From Bathymodiolus brooksi (Eukaryota; Mollusca; Bivalvia; Mytilida; Modiolidae): a stretch of DNA of 64,000 bases. Within the stretch, counting starts at the first letter, position 1; each line of letters begins with the position of its first letter. Made by a program: the position numbers and the translations under genes. Below are positions 22,412 through 34,400 of this stretch, piece after piece. Where the stretch lies: NCBI GenBank assembly GCA_963680875.1, contig OY804576.1:78001668-78065667 (forward strand). Direction: 5' to 3'. The notes under the pieces are model-generated. The model was not told the origin of the DNA and ran no database searches. It saw only the letters and a list, made by a program, of their open reading frames with translations.

Positions 22412-25400
22412 GTGAAAAAGAAACGTAGAATAGCAATACATCACCCGACAGCAGTCGGGGTGATGTAATAATAAAAATAAAAATAATAATAAGAAACGGA
22501 GCAAAAACAATAGTTTGGGAGACTTAATTACTTACATGAGAAGTGAAATGACTATAGACCAAAAACCCACACTGAACACATAGGACAGAAAATCCTGAAC
22601 CCAGCTTGGCCAAGTCCTGACTAGAAATACTACTGAATCAAAAATAACTGTTGAATCATCATTGTACAACCTGTATGGGCCACAACTCTGACTTGGTTGT
22701 AGTCTGAAAAAAAAATGTATATCATTTCATTAATATTACAAGTGACGTATTATTTCTTTTGGTATATTTCAATCACTTTCACAGCATAGAACATTCTAAT
22801 GTAGTTGCTTAATGTTCCTGGTTTGTGATTGGACAATGCTGTAATTTTCAAGGTATCAATTCCACGGTTCAAATAGAATGAGATATTTTTAGAATTTTAG
22901 CTGATTACCGCTTTACGTCATCTTGTCAATAATGTGGGAATACACATCTATACACATGATTACATTAGAATGGTGGTAACTGTATTGTATTTGAAAATTT
23001 CACGGCATCAATTGTCGATTTAATGGTCGCAAATATCTATTTACTATCGAGTCACCAGTAACCTCAATTTGCGACCATCAAATCTCCAATTGATGCCGTG
23101 AAATTTTCAAATACAATACAGTTATCTCCATTCTAATGAAATCATGTGCATAGAATCTATGTGTATTCCCAAATTTTTAAATACAATACAGTGTCTCCTA
23201 ATTATAGAGCTAAGTTCCCTTACAATAAAAAAAAGTGCTGGAGACCACAAATTTTGTTTATCTAACATTTTTCATGCCCCACACGCTAGGTATGTGGGTA
23301 TTAAATTTTGGTCATGTCCGTCCATATGTCCAACATTTGATTTACACTCAATAACTTAAGATCCCTTTAAGCAAATCATTCAAATCTATACACAAGGTCA
23401 GGGTTCTTTTTTTTGGGACTTTACCACTTGTTATGCTCTGGAGTTATGCCCCTTGATTTGCTGAAAAATACGTCTTTAATTTAGCTGTCATTCGTGTATA
23501 TGCTAGATGTGTGTAGATAATCACGCAAATTTGCATTATCCGAGGGAGTATTCCTTTTAAATTAGTATAGATCAGGAGGAAACATGCACAATGAACCATC
23601 TAGGGTCTAACAAAAAATATAGGTTGCATAGGGTAACCCGACCCTACCTAAAATCTAGTGCCCACAATAGTTTGCATACGCCCGTCTTATGGGACGTATT
23701 ATGGTATACCAATGTCTGACTGTCCGTCCGTTTCACATGTCGCGCTCTAACTTAAGAACCCCTTGGCCAATTCACTTCAAATTTCACAGAGTTATTGGAA
23801 TTGATGGTCTTACGGTCTGTATACTTTATGGTGAAATTTCCAGAGTTGTGGGACTTTATTCATCAAATTGTAGGCGATTTTTTTGTATGTCACGCTGTAA
23901 ATTGAGAACCCCTTCACCAATTCACTTCAAACTTCGTACTGTTATTGGAATTGATAGTCTTTACTGATTTCTCAAAAAATGTTGTTTTCAATTGTATAAA
24001 TATTGTATAAATGTTCCAATTCATGTTTATGGTGCAGCTGTTGGTGAAATTTAAATTTTTCATTCAAGAGTTATGGGAAAGAAAGTCTTTACAAATATTG
24101 TATGAATATTGACGACGGGCGTATCATGCGCTCTTGGCGCAGCTGTTTATTTATTACATTTTCTCAACAAGCACTATTAAAGTCAGAACATCTGCCCAAT
24201 ATGTAAAAGAAAATATTTCCTACCCACCCTATCCTACCTAACTTTTCCACAATGTTAGCCTAAACACACAATTATTTTTTGTAGGTCTAATGGGAAAATA
24301 TCAATTAAGTTTACACATTTTCAAAATCTGCTCAAACGAGCCCGGGGAAAAATTAATTGCATCTGTGTTGGCAAATACGTGAAAGTGAAAAATATAAGTA
24401 TGCGTTTAAGGTTTTAGTTCATATTTAAGAAAACATATCTATATCGGCCACTCTGCATTGATCTTTAGCTGTTGGATATTTCTTCCCCCTCAATTTGGCG
24501 ACGAAAAGTCAAGGGAGCATACTAATTTACCCCTGTCCATCCGTCCATCCATATATATGAAGGCTAACTTAATATACAATTTTCTTTAATGTTTTGTAGT
24601 GTCCATGTTCATGCATATATACTAAAGGTGTGCATAATAACAGATTTTGATTTCTATCAAACAGACAAACAGGGGTCCAAATTAGCAGTCGCCCATGGCA
24701 ACCAAAATGTCACCTGGGCGACTTGAAAACGTAGAAAGATAGCCCAGCTGGCTATTAAAAAGAGTACTACAAGGGGTATGATAAAGATAAGTGCACAAGG
24801 AAATATTTACCAGAGTGGGAAAAGGGTAGACCTTGGTTGAAGTATGTGGATGACAAGGATATGGTATGTACAGCACGTACCGAGTTTGGCGAGCTGAATG
24901 GTATGTTTGTAACTGGTTGTACAAGCTATAAAGTTGATAGTCTGACAAAGCACGAAAAATCAAAGCAGCATGAGAAATGTGCACTTGTCACTAAAGCAAA
25001 ACTGAAATCTTGTGAGGAATAATCAGCTGCTAAAATCATCCAGACCTTGAACAAAGACATATTTATCAAGCTGGATAAAATGTTCAGGAATTGTCATGCT
25101 TTGGTTGTTAAAAATAGGCCCATTTCAGACTATGAATGGGTGTGCGAGTTGGATGAAACCATTAGGAATTATTTTAGGGAAAACATACAGGAACACTGAA
25201 TCAGCCAAATCTTTTATAGCAGCTATTGCTGATGCAGATAGAGACTGAGTATGTATTGTGTTGATCAGAACGATCATGAAAATGTTTGATATTCTGCTTT
25301 GAAAACAATAAAAAAGTTCATTACTCGTTTAAATTTCTGTGTCTTATTTATTTTCTATTTCCAACTCGCACAAATTAAGATAATAAGACCATACTACTAT

Positions 25401-28400
25401 TCTGGTAGTTGATTTCTCTTTAAATCAAGAAAAATGTACCAAATGTTTATATATTGGGGAAAATCGACTTTTTCAACTAGTTTTATTTCTTTCAAAAATG
25501 TGTGTAAAATGCAGGATTTGGCTTAAAAAATACAAAATTTTCTTGGGGAGAGGGTGGGGGAATAACCCCCCCAACCCCCCTAGCGGCCCTCATCATTTTC
25601 ACCTGGGCTATCAGTCTCAAAATTTCAGTAGCCCAGTTGGCTATTATGCACAAAAAGTTAATCTGGGACCCTGACAAACTATATATATTTTCTGACAAAA
25701 TCCTGGCAGGGGCATACCGGTTTCCAGTTTATTTTTAGCCTTGTTCTCAAATCTCCACTTCTTCTTTCCAAATTTGATGTGACAGCAATTTATTTTGCAC
25801 GAAATACAGTGAATAATGCCACCCCTCTTACTATAAAACACGTGAAATGAAAAAAAAAATTCCAAACACGTTGCACGAAAATAACCCTTTACCACCCGCG
25901 CCAAATGTATGTGTACCTGAAGTATTTAACTATACAGATTTCACAAAGCTTGCTATCTTGTCGAGCGATACAAAAAAGCTTGGTATACATTGCATAGTGT
26001 TGGATTGCTTTTCCATTTTTTTTTAAATCTTAAATTGAGATATTTTCAAAATGCTTTAATATGGCAATATGTTTTCTGTATGAATTTATGGTAGGTTAAT
26101 GAATAATCTCAAATCGAGCGATACAAAAAAGCTTGGCATACATTGCATAGTGTTGGATTGCTTTTCCATTTTTTTTTAAATCTTAAATCGAGATATTTTC
26201 AAAATGCTTTAATATGGCAATATGTTTTCTGTATGAATTTATGGTAGGTTAATGAATAATCTCAAATTTGCCGTCACTAGCCGTTCGTTCGTTTACGTTT
26301 CACATTTTTATCTCAAGTTGTTCGCATTTACCTTTGCTAACTTTGCTAAGATTAGATTATAGAATGGTTACATTACATTTCCAAACTTGGTGGATGTGTG
26401 AGATATCTTACTAGTGCTTGTTGAGAAAATGTAACAAAAAAAACTATTGTAGGCACTAGATTTGAGGTAGGGTCGGGTTACCCTATACAGACTATTTTTT
26501 TTGCTTGACCCTAGATTGGGCCCGTTTTCTATACTAATTTAAAGGGAATTCTGCCTCGGATGATGCAAATTTGCGTGATTATCTACACACATCTAGCATA
26601 TACAGGAATGACAGAAATGCTGTATATATATGTCATTCCAAACTTTTTAATGAACTCAAATAGAGTATTTCGTCAATTTACAATGGCAAATTAATATTTT
26701 AATATGCCCATCTATCATGATAAAATTGAATTGGTTGATTATACATTTATAAGGTATCGGGCAGTGTTTATTTTTATTTGGGAATGTACACGACTTTTGC
26801 CAAATGAAATATATAGTGTAAGTGTAAAATACATCTTCGATTACAAAGTAAAGTTTCTTATACTCGAACATATAGCTTAAACGGACGTGGGCATCAAGGA
26901 ATTATTATTATTATTATTTTTTTAAGAATTCACGGAATGATATCGTTTCGTTTCATTTCTCAGTTTACAGATTTTGTTTCGTTTCGTCGTAATTCGTTTT
27001 GTTTCGCTGTGTTTCGTTTCTGTTTTGTTTCTCACTTTACAGGGACCCGGAAATTTGATATAACTTTAACACTTTATTTTTAAATTTGCAGATTACTAGT
27101 ATGTAACAAAAACAGTAAAACTGTTGATAACAATTTACAGGATTGGTATGTCAATTTATATAGTGTTATTTTATTAGCCTCAGCACCGACATAGTTCTAA
27201 TGCTAGTGTAAATGTGTTACTGGCACCAGAAATTGTTGATTACCTATAAGCATTTTATCATTGTATTGTTAGTCTGATTTTGTTACTAGCTAGAACAGTG
27301 GCAATAGTGGCAGAGATATGCAGTTTGATTAATGTCTTCATTTGCAACCACTGCCTATCACCACTTAAATTGTGAGTTTGATTCCAACCAGATGTGAGGT
27401 GTATTCTATGCAAATTTATATGATAAAGTTTGTCATTGATTTCGGACAGGTCAGTGAATTTCTCAAAGCAATTTTTTTGTACAAAAGTTTAATGTTTTCA
27501 ATATTTCTTTTAAATTCTGCATCAGGTACATGGTGATTAGTAGTCTTTCCTCCATTTGCCCTGTAAACACTTACCAGTAAACAAGTGAATCAATTGAAGA
27601 AAAAATGCACAATTAAATTAAATTGTGTTGTTATCAATAAACAACAAATGTTTTAAAGCTTTTTGGACAATGAAACATGCTCACAAACAATTGCATCTGA
27701 AAGTACAGTGTAACTAAGGAATAGTATAAGCTGTAAGAAATCCTAACATTCGTGTATGCAGAGTCGTTACAGAATAGTGAAAGGCCTATTAAATTAAAAA
27801 AAAATTGGCTTTTAACCTTTATGAAACTGTTCTTAAGTAAACAATCTTTAATTGAGCAGTCACACAAGTAACAAAAGAAAAGACTGTATATTGTATATTG
27901 CAAAAGAATGTGTAAGATTTCAAGAAAATTGATCAAACCATGCTTCAGTTACAATGAGACAACTGGTAAAGAGCTTATTTTTCACCAATTTCAAGGATTA
28001 TAACTCTGAAATAATGCAAAAAATTGTCAAAATTTAAAGTTTCATCTTTACAAAGGTTAATTTAAAATTTAGAGAAAATTTGTAAAAGCAAATTGGAGTT
28101 ATTGCATAGTATAATATATCTGACAAAGATAGTTGTAACCAAAATCATTGAATGAAATGAAAATAATATCAACAGAAAAATCAGAAGATGCATGCCTTTC
28201 AGATCAGTTGTCCAAGAAACGGAAAAAAAAGAAGAAAGAAAAAAAAACAAGCAAACTATTCGTGCCATCAACAAAATTGCTGAAACAAAATCTGTGCTCA
28301 ATGCATGCTCATAAATTAATAAATTAAAATTAAAAGAAACATTCATTTTAATAAAAATTATTTTGTTACCTGTCTTAAAACATTTCTGAAATATGAACTT

Positions 28401-31400
28401 TATGTTATTTCTATATTGGACTCGGGATTCAATTTTCATATAACATTACAAAAGTTTTCAAGAAAGAAATATTTACACAGATGCTCTGGTTGTACATCGA
28501 AAAATTGTTCTTGTCTTATCTTGTATTGATATAAGTTAAGACATCTATTTAGAATTACACTTGTATATTCTAAATTTATCCACTGCATTGGTGGTGTAAT
28601 GGGGGTAGCATGCTCGCTTTGAGTGTGGTAGATCATGGATTAAAGTCCCGATCGGGTCAAACTAAAGACTATCAATTGGTATTTGTTGTTCTGCTAAGTA
28701 CGCAGCATTAAGGACCAAAAGCAAAGACTGGTTGGGTCAGAATCAGGATAATGTGTCCAAGTTAAGCAACATGTTGTTGATTTCGATGTGTAACTATCTG
28801 ACTATATACTGACGTTGCTAAACATACGATAGTATTGTTGATATGCTTTGTTTGAAATGGAATTCTGATACATCTCGCATTGATTCGATATTGCTCTGAG
28901 AAATCCATTCTCACAATACAAATCAATATTTATCTTATTGCTCTTCATGATAAATATACAATATACGTACATTGTCGGTAAATATAAAATTTATTTGTAC
29001 GAGCTTTAGAAACAGGCAGAATAGCGAGCCTTTGGCGAGCTTTTCAGGCATGTTTCGCAGAGAGTACAAATGAATTTTATATTTAACAACAATGTACGTA
29101 TATTGTGTTTATCCTGCAATGTCAAAAAAGTCGGAAAACTTGTCAGATTTAAACAAAAAGGACAGAAACAAGCGTCATTCCTCGCCTTTCATAAATGTTG
29201 TCAAGGGTGTCTTCTTCATGGTCCGCGTTACATTAGTACCAGTTTCATACTTGTCTGCGCCCTCCGCTGTACATAGCTACAGGGTACCAGGAAAGTTTAT
29301 TCGTAGGCTGAAAAGTTTATTCGTATAGTACGAATAAAGCAAAAATGTATTCGTATAGCATATTTGAACAGCAAATCTACTGATTGCGGGATAAAGGCAT
29401 ATATTGACTTTTACTTTTATATACAGCCTCAAATGAATATTGTGCCCTCATGGTTGTTTGATATAGATTTAACTGTATTTCCAGTAACAACAATAGTACC
29501 AATCATAATATAATACCCTCGTTATTGTCTATCTATATATAATGTTCAAACCAGGAATAAAACATTCTTAAATCACTATAGTTTACTTCATTTCATTAGA
29601 TTTAAACTAAATACAGTATAGCATGTGATATTTCACTTAGTAATTACTTTTTGAAAGTAAATATTAACCTTTAAATGGCCCTGATATAAGTGCTAAAACA
29701 ACAATGTACACTATATGTTGTTTTAAGAATGTTGGCATTCAGGGAACACTCCTGTTTAATATACAAATAGCAAAGATAATTTATTACTTACGACTTGACA
29801 ACATATATTAGTGGAACTACTGCTAATAAAAAAGACCACAACAGCGCCGTCATAAATAATGATATAGATCGTGAGGTTCTATAGGGGCGATCTTCTGGAC
29901 GACAGTTATGTATTAATGTTAACTGAAAGACAGAAACATTAAAAAATACATCTAAAATATCGTAAATGTCTTGGCTTCAGCTATATTAAGTAACAAGGTT
30001 GATTAGTTCAGATAAAACCACATGGCACCACTAAGAATTTTATTTTTGTTTTTATGTAATACACAAGTTGACTACAACATGCAATTGGCTGGGTCTAAAC
30101 TTTTATTTCTTTGTTGTTAAAATTTGCATTTTATCACAGAGAGCATCAAATTACTGTGGCTTACAAAGATTTACTCTATAATTTAATGTATCTGTATTTT
30201 CATTGATTTCACTAACATACAATTCATGGTTGAAATATAAATAACTTCAATATGTTTGTCAATCATTTGAAAGTACAAAAAAGTATAAAAAAAAATTTGA
30301 TACATGCGTATATAAACCAACAATGATTGTTAAAAGTAAAGAGTAGGTATCACAATATATACTACAGAGGTCATAGGTCATTTACAAACAAGGTCAGTCT
30401 ACACAGTTATAAAAATGTAATATAAAAGTATTATATGAAAATTACGAAATGAGTGTTGATACAAAACATGTTAATCATTAACTTTTTTGAAACAACACTG
30501 TGTAAACTGATCCCTTTTGAAGTCATATTTATTATACTTGTCTGAGCAAAAAATTACCACCAAAATTATACTAAAGTTATAAATTACCTTTTTTAAATAA
30601 AATAAAATGAAGCATTTGAGCATTGTCATAAGAGGTATCCATGGACAAAAGAACATTCCTAACCTGAAAATAGATATAAAATATATAAATAATTATAAAT
30701 CTGCTTTATCCAGGAAAAATATGAGTTTGTTATTGTAACAAGTAAAACATACAAATTGAACTTCACAGGTAAAACTAATTGGAAAACCAAATAATTTAAA
30801 TTCACTAATTTCAATTACAATAATTGCTGTAATATAAATTTCTTTACATGTAAATAAAAAAATAATTCAATTTGTCTCATTTTTCATGTTTTGAAATTAG
30901 GGTACAATATTACAAATTTCCTTTATTAAAACCTCAGATGCTGTCTAATTTATGGCACATCATTGCAAAATGGTATTCATCTTTTACACTGAATTTAAAA
31001 TGCATAGAAACAAATTAGCATCGAAAGCACTGTTTAAGTCTGATACAGGTGTCACAGAAAGATAACAAAGTATACCTAATTTACCATTGCATTGTCTGTC
31101 ATATTTTGATTTATGACTTGTGATTACCCCTCAGGATCTTCAAACTTTTCTCATTATTGATACTACATCATGAGTGAATGCTAAAAATGTGAGTCAATGG
31201 CCAATGTCTACCATATGGGTAAGGGTTGTGGTGTTTAATGCCACTTTCAACAATATTTCAGTTATATTATGGCGGTCAGTTTTATTGGTGGAGAAAACCA
31301 GAGTACCTGGAGAAAACCACAGACCTGCCGCAAGTCACTGACAAACTTTATCACATCAAGTTGTATCGGGATTCGAACTCATAATGTATACCATATGGGT

Positions 31401-34400
31401 GTTTATAACTATAACTATAATGGGCGATATATTTGATACCAATCAATCACATTATATCAACGTCAGCTAAAATTCCAATTAACCCAAAGTTCACTGGTTG
31501 TCTATAGCTACACGGAGAAGACCTCGTAAGTTTATAACTTGTGTCTCATCCATTGTCTGTATTTGTTTGACAATAAAATATGTTTAAAGCATAGCTACAA
31601 CAGAAAATGCACTTCTGCATATATAATTGATGTAGAGGAAGGTCACAGCTACCGAGGGTTGGTTGGTATTTATACTATTATAGTTTTGTACATAATGTAC
31701 ATTCAGAAAGGCAAATCACAAACAAATTCAGAATAGAATAAGTAAGTACATACCAACAAAGATACTGTGAATACACTATGTCTACAACATTCTTTGGCAG
31801 GTCAAACTCTTGTTGCCCAAGGAATTTGATTATTTTATATTTCTTATATCTATCAAAAATGATTCTGAAATGGAAAGGAATATCTGATTAACTAGAGGCT
31901 CAGGTGAGCCTGCATCGCTCACCTGACATAAATAAGCCCTCTTAAGAATTTCTGCATGCCGAATACATCTACGTTTTAACTATTCAAATCCCATAGGGTT
32001 CTACAATGTATGTTAAAACTATGTCTGCTCATGGCAGCCATCTTGGATGGAAGTCGTGGTCACCGGACACAATTTTGAAAAGTATACTACCCAAGGACCA
32101 TCTATGCCATGTTTGCTTTAAATTGGCTGACTGGTTTCAGAGGAGAAGACTTTTAAACAATTTTCCCATAGGTCCTATGTTAAAACTATGTCCGCTGACG
32201 GCGGCCATTTTGGACCAAGATACGGGTCACTGAACACATTTTTGGCAGTTGACCACCTAAGGACAATCGATGACATGTTTGCTATATTGGCTGACTGGTT
32301 TCAGAGGAGAAGATTTTAAAACATTTTTTCCCCATAGGGTCCTATGTTAAAACTATGTCTGCTAAAGGTGGCCATCTTGAATGGAGGTCAGGGTCACCGG
32401 ACACAATTTTGAAAATTGATCACTTATGACCATCCATGCCATGTTTGCTTTAAATTGGCTTACTGGTTTCAGAGGAGAAGATTTTTAAACATATTTCCCA
32501 TAGGGTCCTATGTTAAAACTATGTCCGTTGATGGCAGCCATCTTGGATGGAGGTCTGGGTCACTGGATATAATTTTGAAAGTTGACCATTTAAGGACCAT
32601 TCATGCCATGTTTGCTTTAAATTGGCTTACTGGTTTCAGAGGAAACTAGAGGCTCAGTGGGCTGAGCCTGTGTTGCTCACCTTTCATTCTGCTTTGAGGA
32701 AACTTAATACAGAACCTTCCATAGGTGCTTCCCACCAAATTTCTGTTCATTTTGGCATTGCAGTTTCAGAGAAGAAGATTTTTTAGAAATTGACCAATCT
32801 AAAACAAGAATTGCCTGTGGCAACCATGTTTGTTAATGGATCAAAACGAAATGAGCAATCTCTATAGAGGACCTTCCATAGATGCTTCTTATCAAGTTTC
32901 ATATCATTTGGCCAAGTGGCTTCAGAGGAAAAGCTGTTTTAGAAATCGACCAATAAGAAACAAGAATTGCCTATGATGGCCATGTTTGTTAACGGATCAA
33001 AACGGAATGAGCAATTTCCATAGATGTTTCCTACCATGTTTCAGAGTAGAAGATTTTTAGAAATTGACCAATCAGAGACAATAATTGCCTGTGGTGGCCA
33101 TGTTTGTTAATGATCGGGATAAAATGAGCACTCCTTATAGAGAACCTTCCATAGATGCTTCCTACCAAGTTTCTGTTCATTTGGCAAAGCGGTTTCAGAG
33201 AAGAAGATTTTTAGAAATCGACCAATTAGAAACAAGAATTGCCTGTGGCAGCCATATTTGTTATTGGATCGGAACGAAATGAGCAATCTTTATAGAGGAC
33301 CTCCCATAGATGCATCCTACCAAGTTTCGGTTCATTTGGCAAAACGGTTTCAGAGGAGAAGATTTTTAAGAAATCATCCAATCAGAAACAAGAATTGTCT
33401 ATGGTGGCCATATTTGTTAACGGATAGGGACGAAATGAGCAATCACTACAGAGGACTTTCCATAGATGCTTCCTACCAATTTTCGGTTCATTTGGCCAAA
33501 TGGTTTCAGAGGAGAAGAATCTAATTTTTTCAATAGTTTTCTATTTCTTACTGATTTTTTTCACTAATTTTCAAGTTTGAGAAGTGGCAACGGCCATGTT
33601 TGATGGCAGTCGGGGTCATCATTCATGGTCCGAAAGAGAATTATATATGCATTGTTCCTTTATAGTTTGGTAGCAACATTGCTCTTTACAATATTTAAAG
33701 AATTAAAAAAAAAAAAAAAAAAATCTATTTTTTGTAACGATAGCAGCCATTTTTCATAAGCGACCAGGGTTAGCAACCATAAGTCTGAAAGTGGATCATA
33801 TATGCATCATTTCCATAAACTTTGGTGGCAATTGGCTTTTTACCGGATTTTAAAATATGTTTTTTGACAATAATTTTCTATTATTTGTAACAGTGACGGC
33901 CACGTTGGATGACAGCCGGAGGTCTTCAATCAAAATTTTGAAAGAAGACCACATATGCATTCTTTCCATATGGTTGGATTGCATTTGATTCTTTACAGGA
34001 TTTTAAAATATTTTTTTAATGAATTTTTTCATTAATTTTCTATTTATAGCAACGATGGTGGCCATGTTTGATGGGGGATGGGGTCTTCAACCATAATTCT
34101 GAAAGAATATTACATATTATGTATCAAATTTAATTGCAATATACTCTAAAGGATTTTTCTTGATTTTTTTTAATTGATTTTTTTGCTGATTTCTATTTAT
34201 AGACATGGTGGCCATGATGGTTGGTCGGCAGGGTCATCGGACATAACTTTTAAAGGGAACCCCCTAAGGATGATTCATGCCAAGTTTGGTTTAAATTGGT
34301 CCAGTGGTTTCAGAGGAGAACATTTTTGAAAAAGTTTACAGACGGATGACGGACGCCAATTGATGGCAATAGCTCATACAGGTGAGCTAAAAATTGCAGT

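Larger units (their letters stand above)
20237..22525. mobile_element. 2.3-kb non-autonomous TIR element containing a satellite array
   Basis: A perfect 13-bp inverted repeat (AAGTCTCCCAAAC) marks both ends, a variant of the ends of the 10926-11750 element. Inside are a seven-unit ~125-bp satellite (20285-21160) and, from 21610, two partly duplicated blocks with CCATGGCAACWGCGGCAAAG and CTACAAAGTTTCATGAAGTT. A long TAA microsatellite and a small hairpin follow. The right end is 10 bp from the 22536 TMC splice donor. No transposase frame. Confidence 0.8.
23485..26614. mobile_element. 3.1-kb composite bounded by ~200-bp inverted repeats
   Basis: The left arm (23485-23673, resuming at 24146-24175) and the right arm (26411-26614) are inverted copies. 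They share CTGTCATTC at the outer ends, then TATATGCTAGATGTGTGTAG, ATAATCACGCAAATTTGCAT, GGGTAACCCGACCCTACCT and ACATTTTCTCAACAAGCACT. Inside lie a hAT-type element with a zinc-finger fragment and a 153-bp tandem duplication. The arms look like the long TIRs of a DNA transposon or foldback element. No transposase of its own was seen. Confidence 0.85.

Noticed and set aside
22316..22510. Frame with a run of Tyr residues
   Set aside because: Translation of a TAA microsatellite.
27634..28439. 100- and 125-codon minus-strand frames
   Set aside because: AT-rich intron sequence with Phe/Ile/Leu-biased translation, no splice sites in phase with the TMC gene and no recognisable motif.
28577..28650. 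Functional tRNA gene
   Set aside because: The cloverleaf is degenerate and the sequence continues into a body shared by three other copies, so it is a SINE head.
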